Positions 34,789 through 44,841 of a DNA stretch of 64,000 bases are shown here, in pieces. The DNA is taken from NCBI RefSeq assembly GCF_900102265.1, contig NZ_FNBH01000005.1, positions 175,797 through 239,796 on the forward strand, given 5' to 3'. The stretch's first letter is position 1; each line of letters begins with the position of its first letter. The translations under genes and the position numbers were made by a program. This DNA comes from Epilithonimonas hungarica. Its GTDB lineage: Bacteria > Bacteroidota > Bacteroidia > Flavobacteriales > Weeksellaceae. The notes below the pieces were generated by a model. It had not been told where the DNA came from. It ran no database searches and saw only the letters and a list, made by a program, of their open reading frames with translations.

Positions 34789-36897
34789 ATGGATTTTACT
34801 AATTTTGAGATTATCAAAAACCCTATAATGGCACAAGAATTTAATCCACGCGACGTCACCTGGCTTGGCTTTAATGCCAGAGTATTGCAGGAAGCAATGG
34901 ACAAGAGCGTTCCTATACATCTCAGAATCAGATTCCTTGGGATCTTCTCCAATAATCTGGATGAATTTTTCCGTGTCAGAGTTGCAGGACTGAAACGTGC
35001 GATGGACTTCAAACAAAAAGTTTTGGCAGAGTCTTTTTATGATGCGCCATCAAAAATATTACAAAAAATAAATAAGCTGGTTATCCACCAACAGGAAGAC
35101 TTTGACAAAACATGGAAAGATGTTCAGCGTGAGATGGCAAAAGAAAAGGTTTTCATAAAAGACCACGAACATCTTACAAAAGAACAAAAGGAATTCGTTG
35201 TGAAATATTTTGATGAGGAGGTAGAATCCAATGTGATCCCGATATTGCTTCACGATAACAAACCAATGCCATACCTGCGTGAGAAAAGTCTTTTCATTGG
35301 TATTGCAATGCGCAGAAAAGAATGGCAATACGAGAGCCAATATGCGATCATAGAACTTCCTGTGACTGCAAATGGTAGATTTGTCCTGTTGCCGACTCAA
35401 AATCCGGAGCAAAAAGATGTGATGCTTTTGGAAGACGTTATCATCTACAATCTTCCGCACATTTTCTCCTACTTTGGCTATGACGAATTTACGGCACATT
35501 GTTTCAAAGTGACAAAAGATGCCGAGTTTGACCTTGACAATGATATCAAAACAACCTTGGCAGACAAAATAGAAAAAGGCGTAAAAAGCCGACGAAAAGG
35601 GAAGCCAACCCGCTTTGTCTTTGATAAGGAAATGGATAAAGCTCTGCTGGAATTCCTTATCAAAAAATTAAATCTTACCAAAAAAGACAGTATTATTCCG
35701 GGACAGAAGATTCACAACTTCAGGCATTTTATGGATTTTCCCGATGTCTTCAAAGCTTATCAAAAACCTGTTGAAAGAACATCTTTCATCCATCCGGAAT
35801 TTGCTAATAAACAAAGGGTCACAGATGTCATTATCAAAAAAGATGTTTTATTGACTTTCCCGTACCATTCGTATGATTCAGTGATCGATCTATTGAGAGA
35901 ATCAGCGATGGACCCAGATGTGAAATCTATCCAGATCACAGCTTATAGATTAGCCTCAAGTTCCAAAATAATAAATGCGCTTATCAATGCTGTACGAAAC
36001 GGAAAAGAAGTAACCGTCATGTTGGAACTGCGCGCCAGATTTGATGAGGAAAATAACCTTGGATGGAAAGACAGATTGGAACTGGAAGGCGTAAAGGTAC
36101 TTTTAGGGATACCGAATAAAAAAGTCCACGCCAAACTGTGTGTCATCAAAAAAAGGGTCAACAACAGGACCATGCAATATGGCTTTGTAAGCACAGGAAA
36201 CTTCAACGAGAAAACTGCCAAGATCTACGGAGACCATTTACTGATGACATCCAACAGGGCAATAATGGCAGATATCAATAAAGTTTTCAATGTTCTGAAC
36301 AAACCCAAAGCTGACCCAACAGCAGTTCTGAAAACCTGCAAAAGTCTGATGGTCTGCCCTCAGTTCATGAGAGAAAAGATCATTGCTCATATCGATAAAG
36401 AAATCGAAGAAGCCAAAGCTGGAAGAAAGGCCGAGATGATAATCAAAGTCAATTCATTGAGCGATAAGACCTTGATCCTTAAACTTTATGAAGCTGCAAA
36501 TGCCGGTGTCGATACCAAAATGATCGTACGGGGAATTTATTGTGCTGTGAATCAAAAGAATTTCAAGAAAAAAATATACGCCATCAGTATCGTGGACGAA
36601 TACCTGGAACACGCCAGGGTAATGTATTTCTATAATAAAGGTGCAGAAAACATGTACATCTCATCTGCCGATTGGATGACAAGAAATCTGGACTACAGGA
36701 TAGAAGCTGCAACTCCAATCCTTCAAAAAAATCTAAAAAAAGAGCTGAAAGAGCTTTTGGAAATTCAACTTCAGGATAATGTTAAAGCCAGAATTCTTGA
36801 TAAAAATATGAGAAACGAATATGTAGAATCTGATAAGAAAAACGAAAACAGGTCGCAGATAGAAACCTATAATTATCTCAAAAATCAGAAATATTAA
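34789..36897 (+). CDS. ppk1: Polyphosphate kinase 1
   Basis: 702 residues from the ATG at 34789. The frame opens earlier at a TTG (34726), and a second ATG at 34828 (MAQEFNPRDVTWLGFN) is also possible; I chose 34789 because a near-consensus box TAGTTTAC lies 17 bases upstream. N-terminal helical domain with LGIFSNNLDEFFRVRV; catalytic phosphohistidine regions NKKVHAKLCVI and YLEHARVMYFYNKG; DWMTRNLDYRIEAATPI near the end. It makes inorganic polyphosphate from ATP, reversibly. The exopolyphosphatase gene follows after 41 bases, an operon for building and removing polyphosphate. Confidence 0.95.
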   Translation: MDFTNFEIIKNPIMAQEFNPRDVTWLGFNARVLQEAMDKSVPIHLRIRFLGIFSNNLDEFFRVRVAGLKRAMDFKQKVLAESFYDAPSKILQKINKLVIHQQEDFDKTWKDVQREMAKEKVFIKDHEHLTKEQKEFVVKYFDEEVESNVIPILLHDNKPMPYLREKSLFIGIAMRRKEWQYESQYAIIELPVTANGRFVLLPTQNPEQKDVMLLEDVIIYNLPHIFSYFGYDEFTAHCFKVTKDAEFDLDNDIKTTLADKIEKGVKSRRKGKPTRFVFDKEMDKALLEFLIKKLNLTKKDSIIPGQKIHNFRHFMDFPDVFKAYQKPVERTSFIHPEFANKQRVTDVIIKKDVLLTFPYHSYDSVIDLLRESAMDPDVKSIQITAYRLASSSKIINALINAVRNGKEVTVMLELRARFDEENNLGWKDRLELEGVKVLLGIPNKKVHAKLCVIKKRVNNRTMQYGFVSTGNFNEKTAKIYGDHLLMTSNRAIMADINKVFNVLNKPKADPTAVLKTCKSLMVCPQFMREKIIAHIDKEIEEAKAGRKAEMIIKVNSLSDKTLILKLYEAANAGVDTKMIVRGIYCAVNQKNFKKKIYAISIVDEYLEHARVMYFYNKGAENMYISSADWMTRNLDYRIEAATPILQKNLKKELKELLEIQLQDNVKARILDKNMRNEYVESDKKNENRSQIETYNYLKNQKY

Positions 36898-36938
36898 TAA
36901 TTTACTTTAATTTTATACTCTAATTCGTCTCAAGAAAA

Positions 36939-37829
36939 ATGATAATTGCCGCTATAGATATAGGCAGTAATGCCGCAAGACTGCTCATCAACGAAGTCAA
37001 GGAAATAAAAGGACAAGCAGAATTCACGAAACTGAATCTCCTGAGAATCCCTCTGAGATTAGGCTTTGATGTGTTTAGCAACGGCGAGATTGGCGCAGAG
37101 AGAAAGCAGATGGTGATTAACACGATGAAGATTTTCAGTCAACTAATGACAATGTACAAAGTCGAACATTATCGTGCGTGTGCTACCAGTGCGATGCGTG
37201 ATGCGAAAAACGGACAAGAAATCATCGACATCGTAAAAGAACAGGCCAGTATCGAGATCGAGATCATTACCGGAGACGAAGAAGCCACGTTGATCTATGA
37301 AAATCACGTTGCAGAAGGCCTGGACAAAGATTTCGCTTATCTTTACGTGGATGTAGGAGGCGGCTCTACCGAGTTGACATTCTACGAAAATAACAAGATG
37401 AAGTACGAACATTCTTTCAACATCGGAACAATCAGATTGTTAAACGGTTTTGTAACTCCAAATATCTGGGAGGAAATGAAAGACGAGATCAAAGAAAAGA
37501 TCAAGAGCAAGCAGCCGGTTGTTGCAATTGGTTCCGGCGGTAATATCAACAAAATATTCTCACTCAGCAAAACCAAAGACGGTAAACCAATGCCGGTCTC
37601 TGTTATCAAAAAATACCTGAAAGAGATGCAAAACCTGTCTGTAGAAGAGAGGATGCATCTTTATCAGTTCCGCGAAGACCGTGCCGACGTTATCGTGCCG
37701 GCTCTACAAATTTTCAACAACGTTATGACCTGGGCAGATATCAAACATATCTATGTCCCAAAAATCTCCGTTGCAGACGGATTGGTGAAAAGCATCTACT
37801 ATAATCTGAAGAAAAGGAAAACAAAATAA
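36939..37829 (+). CDS. Ppx/GppA family exopolyphosphatase, short form
   Basis: 296 residues, i.e. only the two actin-like domains and none of the C-terminal HD-like helical part of E. coli Ppx. AAIDIGSNAARLLI starts the first ATP/phosphate loop, YRACATSAMRDAKNG and YLYVDVGGGSTELTFYE follow, and AIGSGGNINKIF lies later. Enzymes of this type release phosphate from polyphosphate ends or convert pppGpp to ppGpp. Position directly after ppk1 favours polyphosphate turnover. Confidence 0.9.
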   Translation: MIIAAIDIGSNAARLLINEVKEIKGQAEFTKLNLLRIPLRLGFDVFSNGEIGAERKQMVINTMKIFSQLMTMYKVEHYRACATSAMRDAKNGQEIIDIVKEQASIEIEIITGDEEATLIYENHVAEGLDKDFAYLYVDVGGGSTELTFYENNKMKYEHSFNIGTIRLLNGFVTPNIWEEMKDEIKEKIKSKQPVVAIGSGGNINKIFSLSKTKDGKPMPVSVIKKYLKEMQNLSVEERMHLYQFREDRADVIVPALQIFNNVMTWADIKHIYVPKISVADGLVKSIYYNLKKRKTK

Positions 37830-37878
37830 TCATTTATCAAAATTACCTTACATCAACGTGAATCAAATTCCTAAGTCC

Positions 37879-37886
37879 TAATTTTG
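37879..37886 (+). promoter_or_regulatory. Promoter -7 box of the LLM oxidoreductase gene
   Basis: TAATTTTG ends 23 bases before the ATG at 37910. Confidence 0.65.
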
Positions 37887-37909
37887 TTTCTATAAAAAAT
37901 GAAACTATT

Positions 37910-38929
37910 ATGGAATTAGGAATTGGGATGTTCGGAGATGTTTCTCTTGACACGAAAACCGGAAAATATAGAGATGCAAGCGTAAAACTTAACGAAATCC
38001 TTGAGCAGGTAAAACTAATGGACCAGGTTGGCCTGGATGTGTTTGCGATGGGCGAACACCACCGTGCAGATTATGCCGTTTCTTCTCCTGAGATCCTTTT
38101 GGCTGCTGCTGCAAGTATCACAAATAATATTAAACTGGCAAGCGGCGTAACAGTTCTCAGTTCATCAGAACCGGTGAAAGTTTACGAAGATTTCTCAATG
38201 ATAGATCTGATCTCAAAAGGACGGGCAGAGATTTTCGTTGGACGAGGAAGCTTCATCGAATCTTTTCCTTTATATGGTTATGATCTGTCAGATTACGATC
38301 AGCTTTTTGAGGAGAAATTGGATTTATTATTGAAAATCAACAATGAGGAAAATGTAAGCTGGAGCGGAGTTCTTCGTCGTCCAATGGAAAACCAGACTGT
38401 TTATCCAAGAGCTTTTAACAATGGCATCTTACCAATCTGGATCGCTGTTGGTGGAACTCCGGAATCTGTTCTAAGAGCAGCAAAACTGGGATTACCTTTG
38501 ATTGTTGCGATCATCGGTGGAATGCCAAAACAATTTAGAAACCTCATCGAGTTTTACAAACAGGAATACCTGAAAGCCGGACACGACGAGAGCAAAATGC
38601 AGATTGCCATCCATTCCCACACTTTTGTAAGTGATGACAAGAATGCGATTGACCAATATTTCTTCAATTACAAGTCCCAGATGGACAGAATCGGCAGAAG
38701 CCGAGGATGGGCACCTTATACCAAAGAACAATATGACGGGGGGAGAAGCAAAGAAGGCGCGCTATTCATTGGAAGTGCAGATGAAGTTGCAGAGAAGATC
38801 AACGATGTGAAAGAGCTGTTTGGGCTCACAAGATTCATCGGACATATGGATGTTGGGGACCCGTCTCACGATATAATGATGAAATCCATCGGATTATTCG
38901 GAGAAAAAGTGGCGCCGCAAGTCAGATAA
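37910..38929 (+). CDS. LLM class flavin-dependent oxidoreductase
   Basis: 339 residues of a luciferase-like TIM barrel. Typical segments: MELGIGMFGDVS, DVFAMGEHHRADYAVSSPEI near residue 50, IKLASGVTVLSSSEPVKVYEDF near 85, GRAEIFVGRGSF near 107. Members reduce or oxygenate small molecules with FMNH2 or F420; the substrate cannot be told and no flavin reductase gene is nearby. It has its own promoter and 219 bases separate it from the next gene. Confidence 0.9.
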   Translation: MELGIGMFGDVSLDTKTGKYRDASVKLNEILEQVKLMDQVGLDVFAMGEHHRADYAVSSPEILLAAAASITNNIKLASGVTVLSSSEPVKVYEDFSMIDLISKGRAEIFVGRGSFIESFPLYGYDLSDYDQLFEEKLDLLLKINNEENVSWSGVLRRPMENQTVYPRAFNNGILPIWIAVGGTPESVLRAAKLGLPLIVAIIGGMPKQFRNLIEFYKQEYLKAGHDESKMQIAIHSHTFVSDDKNAIDQYFFNYKSQMDRIGRSRGWAPYTKEQYDGGRSKEGALFIGSADEVAEKINDVKELFGLTRFIGHMDVGDPSHDIMMKSIGLFGEKVAPQVR

Positions 38930-39148
38930 TCAGATTCTATGACGTTACAATTAACAAAAAAATAAAATTCAAATAACGAATGTCGAAAATATTTTGATAA
39001 TGTTTTCGGCATTTTTGTTTCAATAAACACCATTCATTTTAATTGAATATTAATTAAAAAACCTTAAATATTTATTAAGATTCAATTAAAACCGCATCCG
39101 ATATTTATATTCATTTTTGCTCGAATCTAATAAAAAAATAAAGTAAAA

Positions 39149-42100
39149 ATGAAAAACAATTACCTTTTTAAAGGTCTATTGCCTATTGCTGCTATGTTTT
39201 ACGGCACAACTCAGGCACAAACCCTAGTCCATTACTGGAACTTCAACAACAATGCTAATGTCGCAAGCATTATCACACCGACTTCCACTTTATTGAACGG
39301 TTCTATCAACGCCTCATCAACTGGGACTGGAAGTTCAGATACGTTTGTTGACTTTGCAGGAGGAACAGGTCAAAATTTCAACGCAGAAAATCTTAATGCA
39401 AGAAATGGCGACGCTTCCGGAACCCACTTGAGATACAATTACCCTATCAATGGAAATATTCAGTTTAATATCCCGACGACTGGCTATAGCAATGTAGTTG
39501 TAAAGTTCTCTACAAGAAGGTCTGGTTCAGGCGCTGGAAAACAAAAATGGTCCTACTCGCTGGACGGGACAACTTTTACAACTTACAATTATACCGCTGA
39601 TAGTGATTCGGAAGGAGCTGTTTTGCCACAAGACGCCAATCCTAAATTAGTCACTCTGGATTTTTCAACTATTACAGGCGCATCCAACAATCCAAACTTT
39701 AAATTGAAAGTAGAATTCGTTGCAGGCGCGGGCGGTTCTGTAGGAAATAACAGATTTGATAATTTCACAGTTGACGCAGATAAAATCGGAGGGACCGATA
39801 CGACCGCACCAACCGTAACTTATTCACCTGTAAACAATACCAACAATGCTTCGATAAGTGTTAATCCTACAATCAAATTCAATGAGAATGTAAGATTGAT
39901 TGACAATGCTCCGATAACTTCAGCCAATGCTCAGAATCTCGTTGAATTAAAATTGAATAATAATTCAGGAACCACAGTTCCATTCACCACAACATTTGCT
40001 GATAATCAAATTACAGTAATTCCGAACTCTGCTTTAATTCCTGATAAGACTTATTATTTCGCTTTGAAACCAAATGTGATAGAGGACGAAAGTGACAATG
40101 CTGTAACAGCTTCAACTTCGAGTACATTCACAACAGCAGGGACAACTATTTCACTAGACAAAACTTTGATCAAAGTTGATGAGAATGCTGGAACTTTGGC
40201 ATTCAAAATCAATGTTACGAACCCTTCTAATGCAACAGTCAATCTGGTGGCGAAACCAGCTTTCGGAACTGCGGACAGCAGTGATCATACATTTACTTCT
40301 GAAACTATTAATATCATTCCCGGAACTTCAACTTACACCGTTAACATCCCAATTATTGATGACTCGACACCAGAACAACAGGCGGAATATTTCGTTCTAA
40401 GTCTTGAAAATCCTGTTGGTGCTGCTATTTCAGGAGATGCGTCTTCTACAGTTTATATTATCGATAACGATAAACCATCACCTGCTCCTTCCAGCCAAAT
40501 TACTTTAAATTATATCGGAAGTTTTGACCCTTCCAGTAATGGTAACAGTTCTACGGAAATTGTAGTTCACGACCCGCAAACTCAAAGATTGTTCACGATT
40601 AGTTCTTTGACTGATTTTTTTGACATCATCGATTTCTCGAATCCGTTGACACCAACTGTAATCAAAACTGTGGATATGAAACCTTACGGAGGAATCACAA
40701 GTATCGCCGTGAAAAACGGATTCCTTGCCGTAGCTTCTCCAAACGGAGCAAATGCCCAAGCTAATGGTTCTGTTGTTTTCTTTGACATTAACGGAAACTT
40801 TCTGAAGCAATTAACGGTCGGAGTTTTGCCGGATATGGTCACTTTCACACCGGATGGTAAAAAAGTAATGACCGCAAACGAGGGCGAACCCAATGATGCT
40901 TACACCATCGATCCGGAAGGTTCTATCAGTATTATTGATATTTCCGGAGGGATTGCAAACTTAACTCAATCTAATGTCAAGACGCTTTCTTTTGCGGGAT
41001 ACAATGCCCAGGAAGCAGCATTCATCATATCAGGCGGGAGAAAAGTAAAATCTGCGAGTACACTTGCCCAGGATTTGGAACCGGAATATATTGCCATCAG
41101 TTCAGATAGTCAAAAAGCTTGGGTTTCTTGCCAGGAAAACAACGGGATCATTGAGGTTGACCTTACAACAGACACGCTTGGAAACATCTGGGGATTAGGT
41201 AAAAAGGATATGAGCCTTGCAGGAAATGGCTTCGATGCTTCCGACAACAACGGCGAAGTTCTGATTGCGAACTGGCCAGTGAAAGCTTATTACAATCCGG
41301 ATGCAATGGCTTCTTTCAGGATTGGAAATACCAACTATCTTGTGACAGCTAATGAAGGTGATGAAAAAGATTTGGGAGGATTCAGCGAGAGAACAACGGT
41401 TGGGGCAAACGGTTATGTTCTGAATCCAGCTAATTTCCCGAATGCTTCTATCTTGAAAGCTTCTCATAATTTAGGAAGATTCCGAGTGACGAATGTGAAT
41501 GGAAACACAGATAGCAACACAGATTTTGAGGAAATCAATGCTTTGGGAGCAAGATCTTTCTCTATCTTCAATGCGGATACAAAAGCTATTGTTTATGATA
41601 GTGGCGACCAGTTCGAAAGGTATATTGCCGAGAATCATCCTTTGATCTTCAATGCAGACAACGAAGCGAATGGCGCAAAATCAAGAAGTCGTGCAAAAGG
41701 TCCAGAACCAGAAGGTGTAACATTGGGAACGATTGCAGGACAGACTTTCGCTTTCATCACTTTAGAAAGAACCGGCGGCGTAATGGTCTATAACGTAACC
41801 GATCCGAACAACGTAACTTTTACAGATTACAAACACTCCAGAATGACATCAGCTTATGGAGGAGATAATGGTCCGGAAGGAGTAACATACATCGCTCCCG
41901 AAAACTCTGCAACAGGGAAAGGTTATGTGGTAATCGCCAACGAGATCAGTGGAACTTTGTCAATGTACGAAATAGCGCTATCTCCGGAGTTGGCAACGGG
42001 TGATGTGAAAAACGAAAAAGCAACGTTCAACATCTTCCCAAATCCTGTGAGCAAAGGAAATCTTCTTTATTTCAACAGAGCCCAGGGCTACGAATTATAC

Positions 42101-42226
42101 GATATGTCAGGAAAACTATTATCTAAGGAAAACAATGCCTTAACCATCGACACATCCAGACTTTCAACAGGCGTTTATCTTGTAAAAACCTCGGAAGGTT
42201 TTATAAAAAGAGTGATTGTAAAATAA
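39149..42226 (+). CDS. Large secreted choice-of-anchor I protein with T9SS sorting domain
   Basis: 1025 residues. Signal peptide (to TQAQ, residue 24), an N-terminal jelly-roll-like part (about 25-215), an Ig-like Big_5 domain (PTVTYSPVNNTNNASISVNP, about 217-320), a Calx-beta repeat (about 330-435), then a long beta-propeller-like choice-of-anchor I domain (GSFDPSSNGNSSTEIVVHD, GVLPDMVTFTPDGKKVMTANEGEP, about 450-930). The last about 75 residues (FNIFPNPVSKGNLLYF ... LSTGVYLVKTSEGF) are a T9SS type A sorting signal. A surface or released protein of unknown activity, related by the propeller to alkaline-phosphatase-like and esterase-like domains. A weak box CATTTTTG lies 29 bases upstream of the start. 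Confidence 0.88.
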   Translation: MKNNYLFKGLLPIAAMFYGTTQAQTLVHYWNFNNNANVASIITPTSTLLNGSINASSTGTGSSDTFVDFAGGTGQNFNAENLNARNGDASGTHLRYNYPINGNIQFNIPTTGYSNVVVKFSTRRSGSGAGKQKWSYSLDGTTFTTYNYTADSDSEGAVLPQDANPKLVTLDFSTITGASNNPNFKLKVEFVAGAGGSVGNNRFDNFTVDADKIGGTDTTAPTVTYSPVNNTNNASISVNPTIKFNENVRLIDNAPITSANAQNLVELKLNNNSGTTVPFTTTFADNQITVIPNSALIPDKTYYFALKPNVIEDESDNAVTASTSSTFTTAGTTISLDKTLIKVDENAGTLAFKINVTNPSNATVNLVAKPAFGTADSSDHTFTSETINIIPGTSTYTVNIPIIDDSTPEQQAEYFVLSLENPVGAAISGDASSTVYIIDNDKPSPAPSSQITLNYIGSFDPSSNGNSSTEIVVHDPQTQRLFTISSLTDFFDIIDFSNPLTPTVIKTVDMKPYGGITSIAVKNGFLAVASPNGANAQANGSVVFFDINGNFLKQLTVGVLPDMVTFTPDGKKVMTANEGEPNDAYTIDPEGSISIIDISGGIANLTQSNVKTLSFAGYNAQEAAFIISGGRKVKSASTLAQDLEPEYIAISSDSQKAWVSCQENNGIIEVDLTTDTLGNIWGLGKKDMSLAGNGFDASDNNGEVLIANWPVKAYYNPDAMASFRIGNTNYLVTANEGDEKDLGGFSERTTVGANGYVLNPANFPNASILKASHNLGRFRVTNVNGNTDSNTDFEEINALGARSFSIFNADTKAIVYDSGDQFERYIAENHPLIFNADNEANGAKSRSRAKGPEPEGVTLGTIAGQTFAFITLERTGGVMVYNVTDPNNVTFTDYKHSRMTSAYGGDNGPEGVTYIAPENSATGKGYVVIANEISGTLSMYEIALSPELATGDVKNEKATFNIFPNPVSKGNLLYFNRAQGYELYDMSGKLLSKENNALTIDTSRLSTGVYLVKTSEGFIKRVIVK

Positions 42227-42246
42227 GTTTCTCTTTGATAAATGAC

Positions 42247-42279
42247 AAAAAAAGCCTCAGGTTTTCTGAGGCTTTTTTA
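42247..42279. terminator. Terminator after the choice-of-anchor I gene
   Basis: AAAGCCTCAG-GTTTT-CTGAGGCTTTTTT, a strong stem with A-run and T-run. Confidence 0.92.
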
Positions 42280-42391
42280 CGTTTCAAAATCTGAAAAAAT
42301 GACCTCTTGCAAGTCCTATGAACAAGACATTTGCAGAGATAAACGTCCGTGCTTTTCAGGGAAAGTTTTCAATGGTTGATTTTAACTAAAA

Positions 42392-44188
42392 CTATTTTAG
42401 TTCAACCTTATTTCCCCGATAAACAAAGGATTGTGAATTTGCAGGAATATAGTTGATTTTAAAATCATTAATTCTTCTAGAAGTCAAATAGGGATTAATG
42501 ACAAAGTCTAAAATCTTACTTTCATTTTTATTCTCTTTCATCCAAAAGACAACATGGTCCTTATCTTTTACGCTCACGATCTTCTCCCTGTAAAAACTAT
42601 GAACCAGCATTTCGTCTTTATTATATTGATGAATATTAAACAAAATTCTAATTGCAAAAAATGCGAAAAGACAAAATCCAAACCTCAGCAGACTCTTTGG
42701 TTTGATAGTATCTTTGATTAAGAATTTCAAGAAATAAATCGATAAAAGAAGAATACTTAATTCTAGAATATTGAGTGGAATATTCTTTGTCATCAAAGAT
42801 TCGAAACCAGAAAACCAATGAATGATTTTCAGAATATACTCAACAAAAATATCAAACCCTTTATACAAAAACGGAATATGACTCAATCCGAAAGCAATCA
42901 AAACCACAATTAACAAAGAAGAAATAATGATCAATTCAGACAACGGAATAATCAAAAAATTCGCAATAATTGAAACAAAGGAAAACTGGTGAAAATAATA
43001 AATCGCTAAAGGCAAAGTCGCAATCTGCGCAGCAAAGGTCATTGCAGAGATTTCGTAAAATAATTTTTCCGCTTTGAATTTTGGTTTTCTGAATAGATTC
43101 TTGATTGGATTCGTCAGCCACCAGATTCCCAAAACAGCAACGTAACTCAACTGAGATCCAATATCAAACAATTGATTTGAATCTACAATCAAAAGAATAA
43201 AAGCCGACAATGCCAAAGAATGCAACAAATCTGATTTTCGCTGCAACAAAACCATAATATAATAACATGAGATCATCAGGCAACTTCGCATCACAGAACT
43301 TCCATAATCGATGAAAATAGCAAAAGCCCAAATAAGAAGAATACTCAATACAATGGAAGCTTTTCTAAATTTGACAGGAATAATTTGATTAAAAACTGTT
43401 AAAACAATCCAGAAAATAATCACCATATGCGAGCCGGAAATTGCCAAAAGGTGCGTCAATCCAGTTTGATTGAAATCTTTAACCGTTTCTCCATCCATCT
43501 CAGTTCTGTCCGACAAAATGATTCCTTTGAGAAATTCCTGAATCTTTGGAGACAATGATGATTGGTTGATTTTGGTCAGGACATCCAATCGCTTTTGCCT
43601 GATTTTATCTTCAACAGAAATTGATCTTTTATCGGTTTTCAGAATATCATCCGGGAGGTAAGCTTGAAAATAAACGTCTTGCCTTGCTAAATACTTTTTG
43701 TAATCGAACTGGAAATCATTCTTGATTTCTTCCGGTTGGTGGATGTAAACTTCGGCTTTATAATAATGCTTGAAATCTAATGTTTCTAAATCTTTCGGAA
43801 TACTGAGAACCGTTTTTACCGGAAGATTTTCTTTTTGTTTCAAATCCGATATATCGAGAACATCAACGTAATACTTCCGGTTCTTCTCATTGGAATTGAG
43901 TTTTTTATCAAGCTGAAAAACAATCGTTTCTTTTTGTTTTAAAATCGGAAGTTTGGGTTGTTCCGAATTATGAAAATGAACAAAAATCCCAATTGAGAAA
44001 AAGAAAAATCCTAAACAGTAATGTTTGATGTGTTGAAAAAATTTATTCTTAACTAATATAGAAAACAGAGAAGCAGTTGAAATTATAAGAAGTTGAAAGA
44101 TGAGCGCCTGACTCATAATCAGGTGCTCTTGAAAAAGAATTCCTGCAATAAAGCATAGCAGCAATATCAGTAATGGCTGTTTTTTCAT
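42392..44188 (-). CDS. ComEC/Rec2-family DNA-uptake channel protein
   Basis: 598 residues. N-terminal transmembrane segments, a DUF4131-like soluble OB domain (about 60-200), then the competence membrane domain with the signature GLTHLLAISGSHMVI (about 247-261) and roughly eight further transmembrane segments. In B. subtilis ComEC carries transforming DNA strands across the inner membrane. The C-terminal metallo-beta-lactamase nuclease domain of longer homologues is missing: only about 90 residues follow the last membrane segment, which is common in Bacteroidetes. No other competence gene lies nearby. Confidence 0.88.
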   Translation of the reverse strand: MKKQPLLILLLCFIAGILFQEHLIMSQALIFQLLIISTASLFSILVKNKFFQHIKHYCLGFFFFSIGIFVHFHNSEQPKLPILKQKETIVFQLDKKLNSNEKNRKYYVDVLDISDLKQKENLPVKTVLSIPKDLETLDFKHYYKAEVYIHQPEEIKNDFQFDYKKYLARQDVYFQAYLPDDILKTDKRSISVEDKIRQKRLDVLTKINQSSLSPKIQEFLKGIILSDRTEMDGETVKDFNQTGLTHLLAISGSHMVIIFWIVLTVFNQIIPVKFRKASIVLSILLIWAFAIFIDYGSSVMRSCLMISCYYIMVLLQRKSDLLHSLALSAFILLIVDSNQLFDIGSQLSYVAVLGIWWLTNPIKNLFRKPKFKAEKLFYEISAMTFAAQIATLPLAIYYFHQFSFVSIIANFLIIPLSELIIISSLLIVVLIAFGLSHIPFLYKGFDIFVEYILKIIHWFSGFESLMTKNIPLNILELSILLLSIYFLKFLIKDTIKPKSLLRFGFCLFAFFAIRILFNIHQYNKDEMLVHSFYREKIVSVKDKDHVVFWMKENKNESKILDFVINPYLTSRRINDFKINYIPANSQSFVYRGNKVELK

Positions 44189-44217
44189 TGAAGTTCATTT
44201 GTGTTTTTGTGTGTTTT

Positions 44218-44297
44218 GAGTCTTCGAGAACCTCAGACTGACAACGTCAAATTTTAATAATGAGATGAGAGTTGTCACACTGAGCCAAGTCGAAGTG
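44218..44297 (+). repeat. Dispersed intergenic inverted repeat, family A, copy 3
   Basis: Right arm GAGTCTTCGAGAACCTCAG at 44218 and left arm TGTCACACTGAGCCAAGTCG at 44274, opposite in orientation to copies 1 and 2. A GTCATTCCGTAGGAA tail at about 44334-44348 matches one near copy 2. Confidence 0.7.
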
Positions 44298-44385
44298 TCC
44301 TAGAATAAAGATAAGAAATAAAATATAAAGTTTGTCATTCCGTAGGAATCTCTGTGAGAATTGATGTGCCTGAACTTTATAATTT

Positions 44386-44841
44386 CTAAACTTTCAAAAT
44401 ATCATCAATGATTTTAAGATGATGATTAGTATGAAGGCTTAAAAACTTAAGTGTAGTTTTTTTATTCAGGTCGCCAAGGAAGGGATGCGTGATATAAGAT
44501 CTCGAAGGCAGGTTTTTCACTGCTTCTAATCTATCTTTAGCCAGATTCAAAAGTTTTTCGGCGCTTTCTTTGGTTGGCGTTTCCAGTGGAACAAATTGTT
44601 TTGGAGATTTAATTTTCCCTCTCGGAATCATTCCAAAATTGAGAAACACAAACTTCTTGATACTGAATTTCGGTTTATAGTTGTCCGGATTCGTCATAGT
44701 CAAACCTTTCAGACTTCCATTGATGATCAAAAGCGAATGTTCGAGATGCCAGCCGACAGAAGTTTTAGAAATTTCTAATTTCTCTTTATTGATTTCTGGT
44801 AAAAGCAATTCTATTTTTTGTAATAACTTTTCTAATTCCAT
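44386..44841 (-). CDS. DinB-like/DUF1569 protein
   Basis: 151 residues, a four-helix bundle by pattern. Three histidine positions typical of DinB-like metal sites are visible: SVGWHLEHSLLI (about 28-39), THPFLGDLNKKT (about 117-128) and LHTNHHLKIIDDIL (about 135-148). The family is mostly unassigned; relatives are thiol S-transferases or metal-dependent hydrolases. Its ATG overlaps the lpxB stop by one base (TAATG), so the two are translationally coupled, although a functional link to lipid A is not evident. Confidence 0.8.
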   Translation of the reverse strand: MELEKLLQKIELLLPEINKEKLEISKTSVGWHLEHSLLIINGSLKGLTMTNPDNYKPKFSIKKFVFLNFGMIPRGKIKSPKQFVPLETPTKESAEKLLNLAKDRLEAVKNLPSRSYITHPFLGDLNKKTTLKFLSLHTNHHLKIIDDILKV

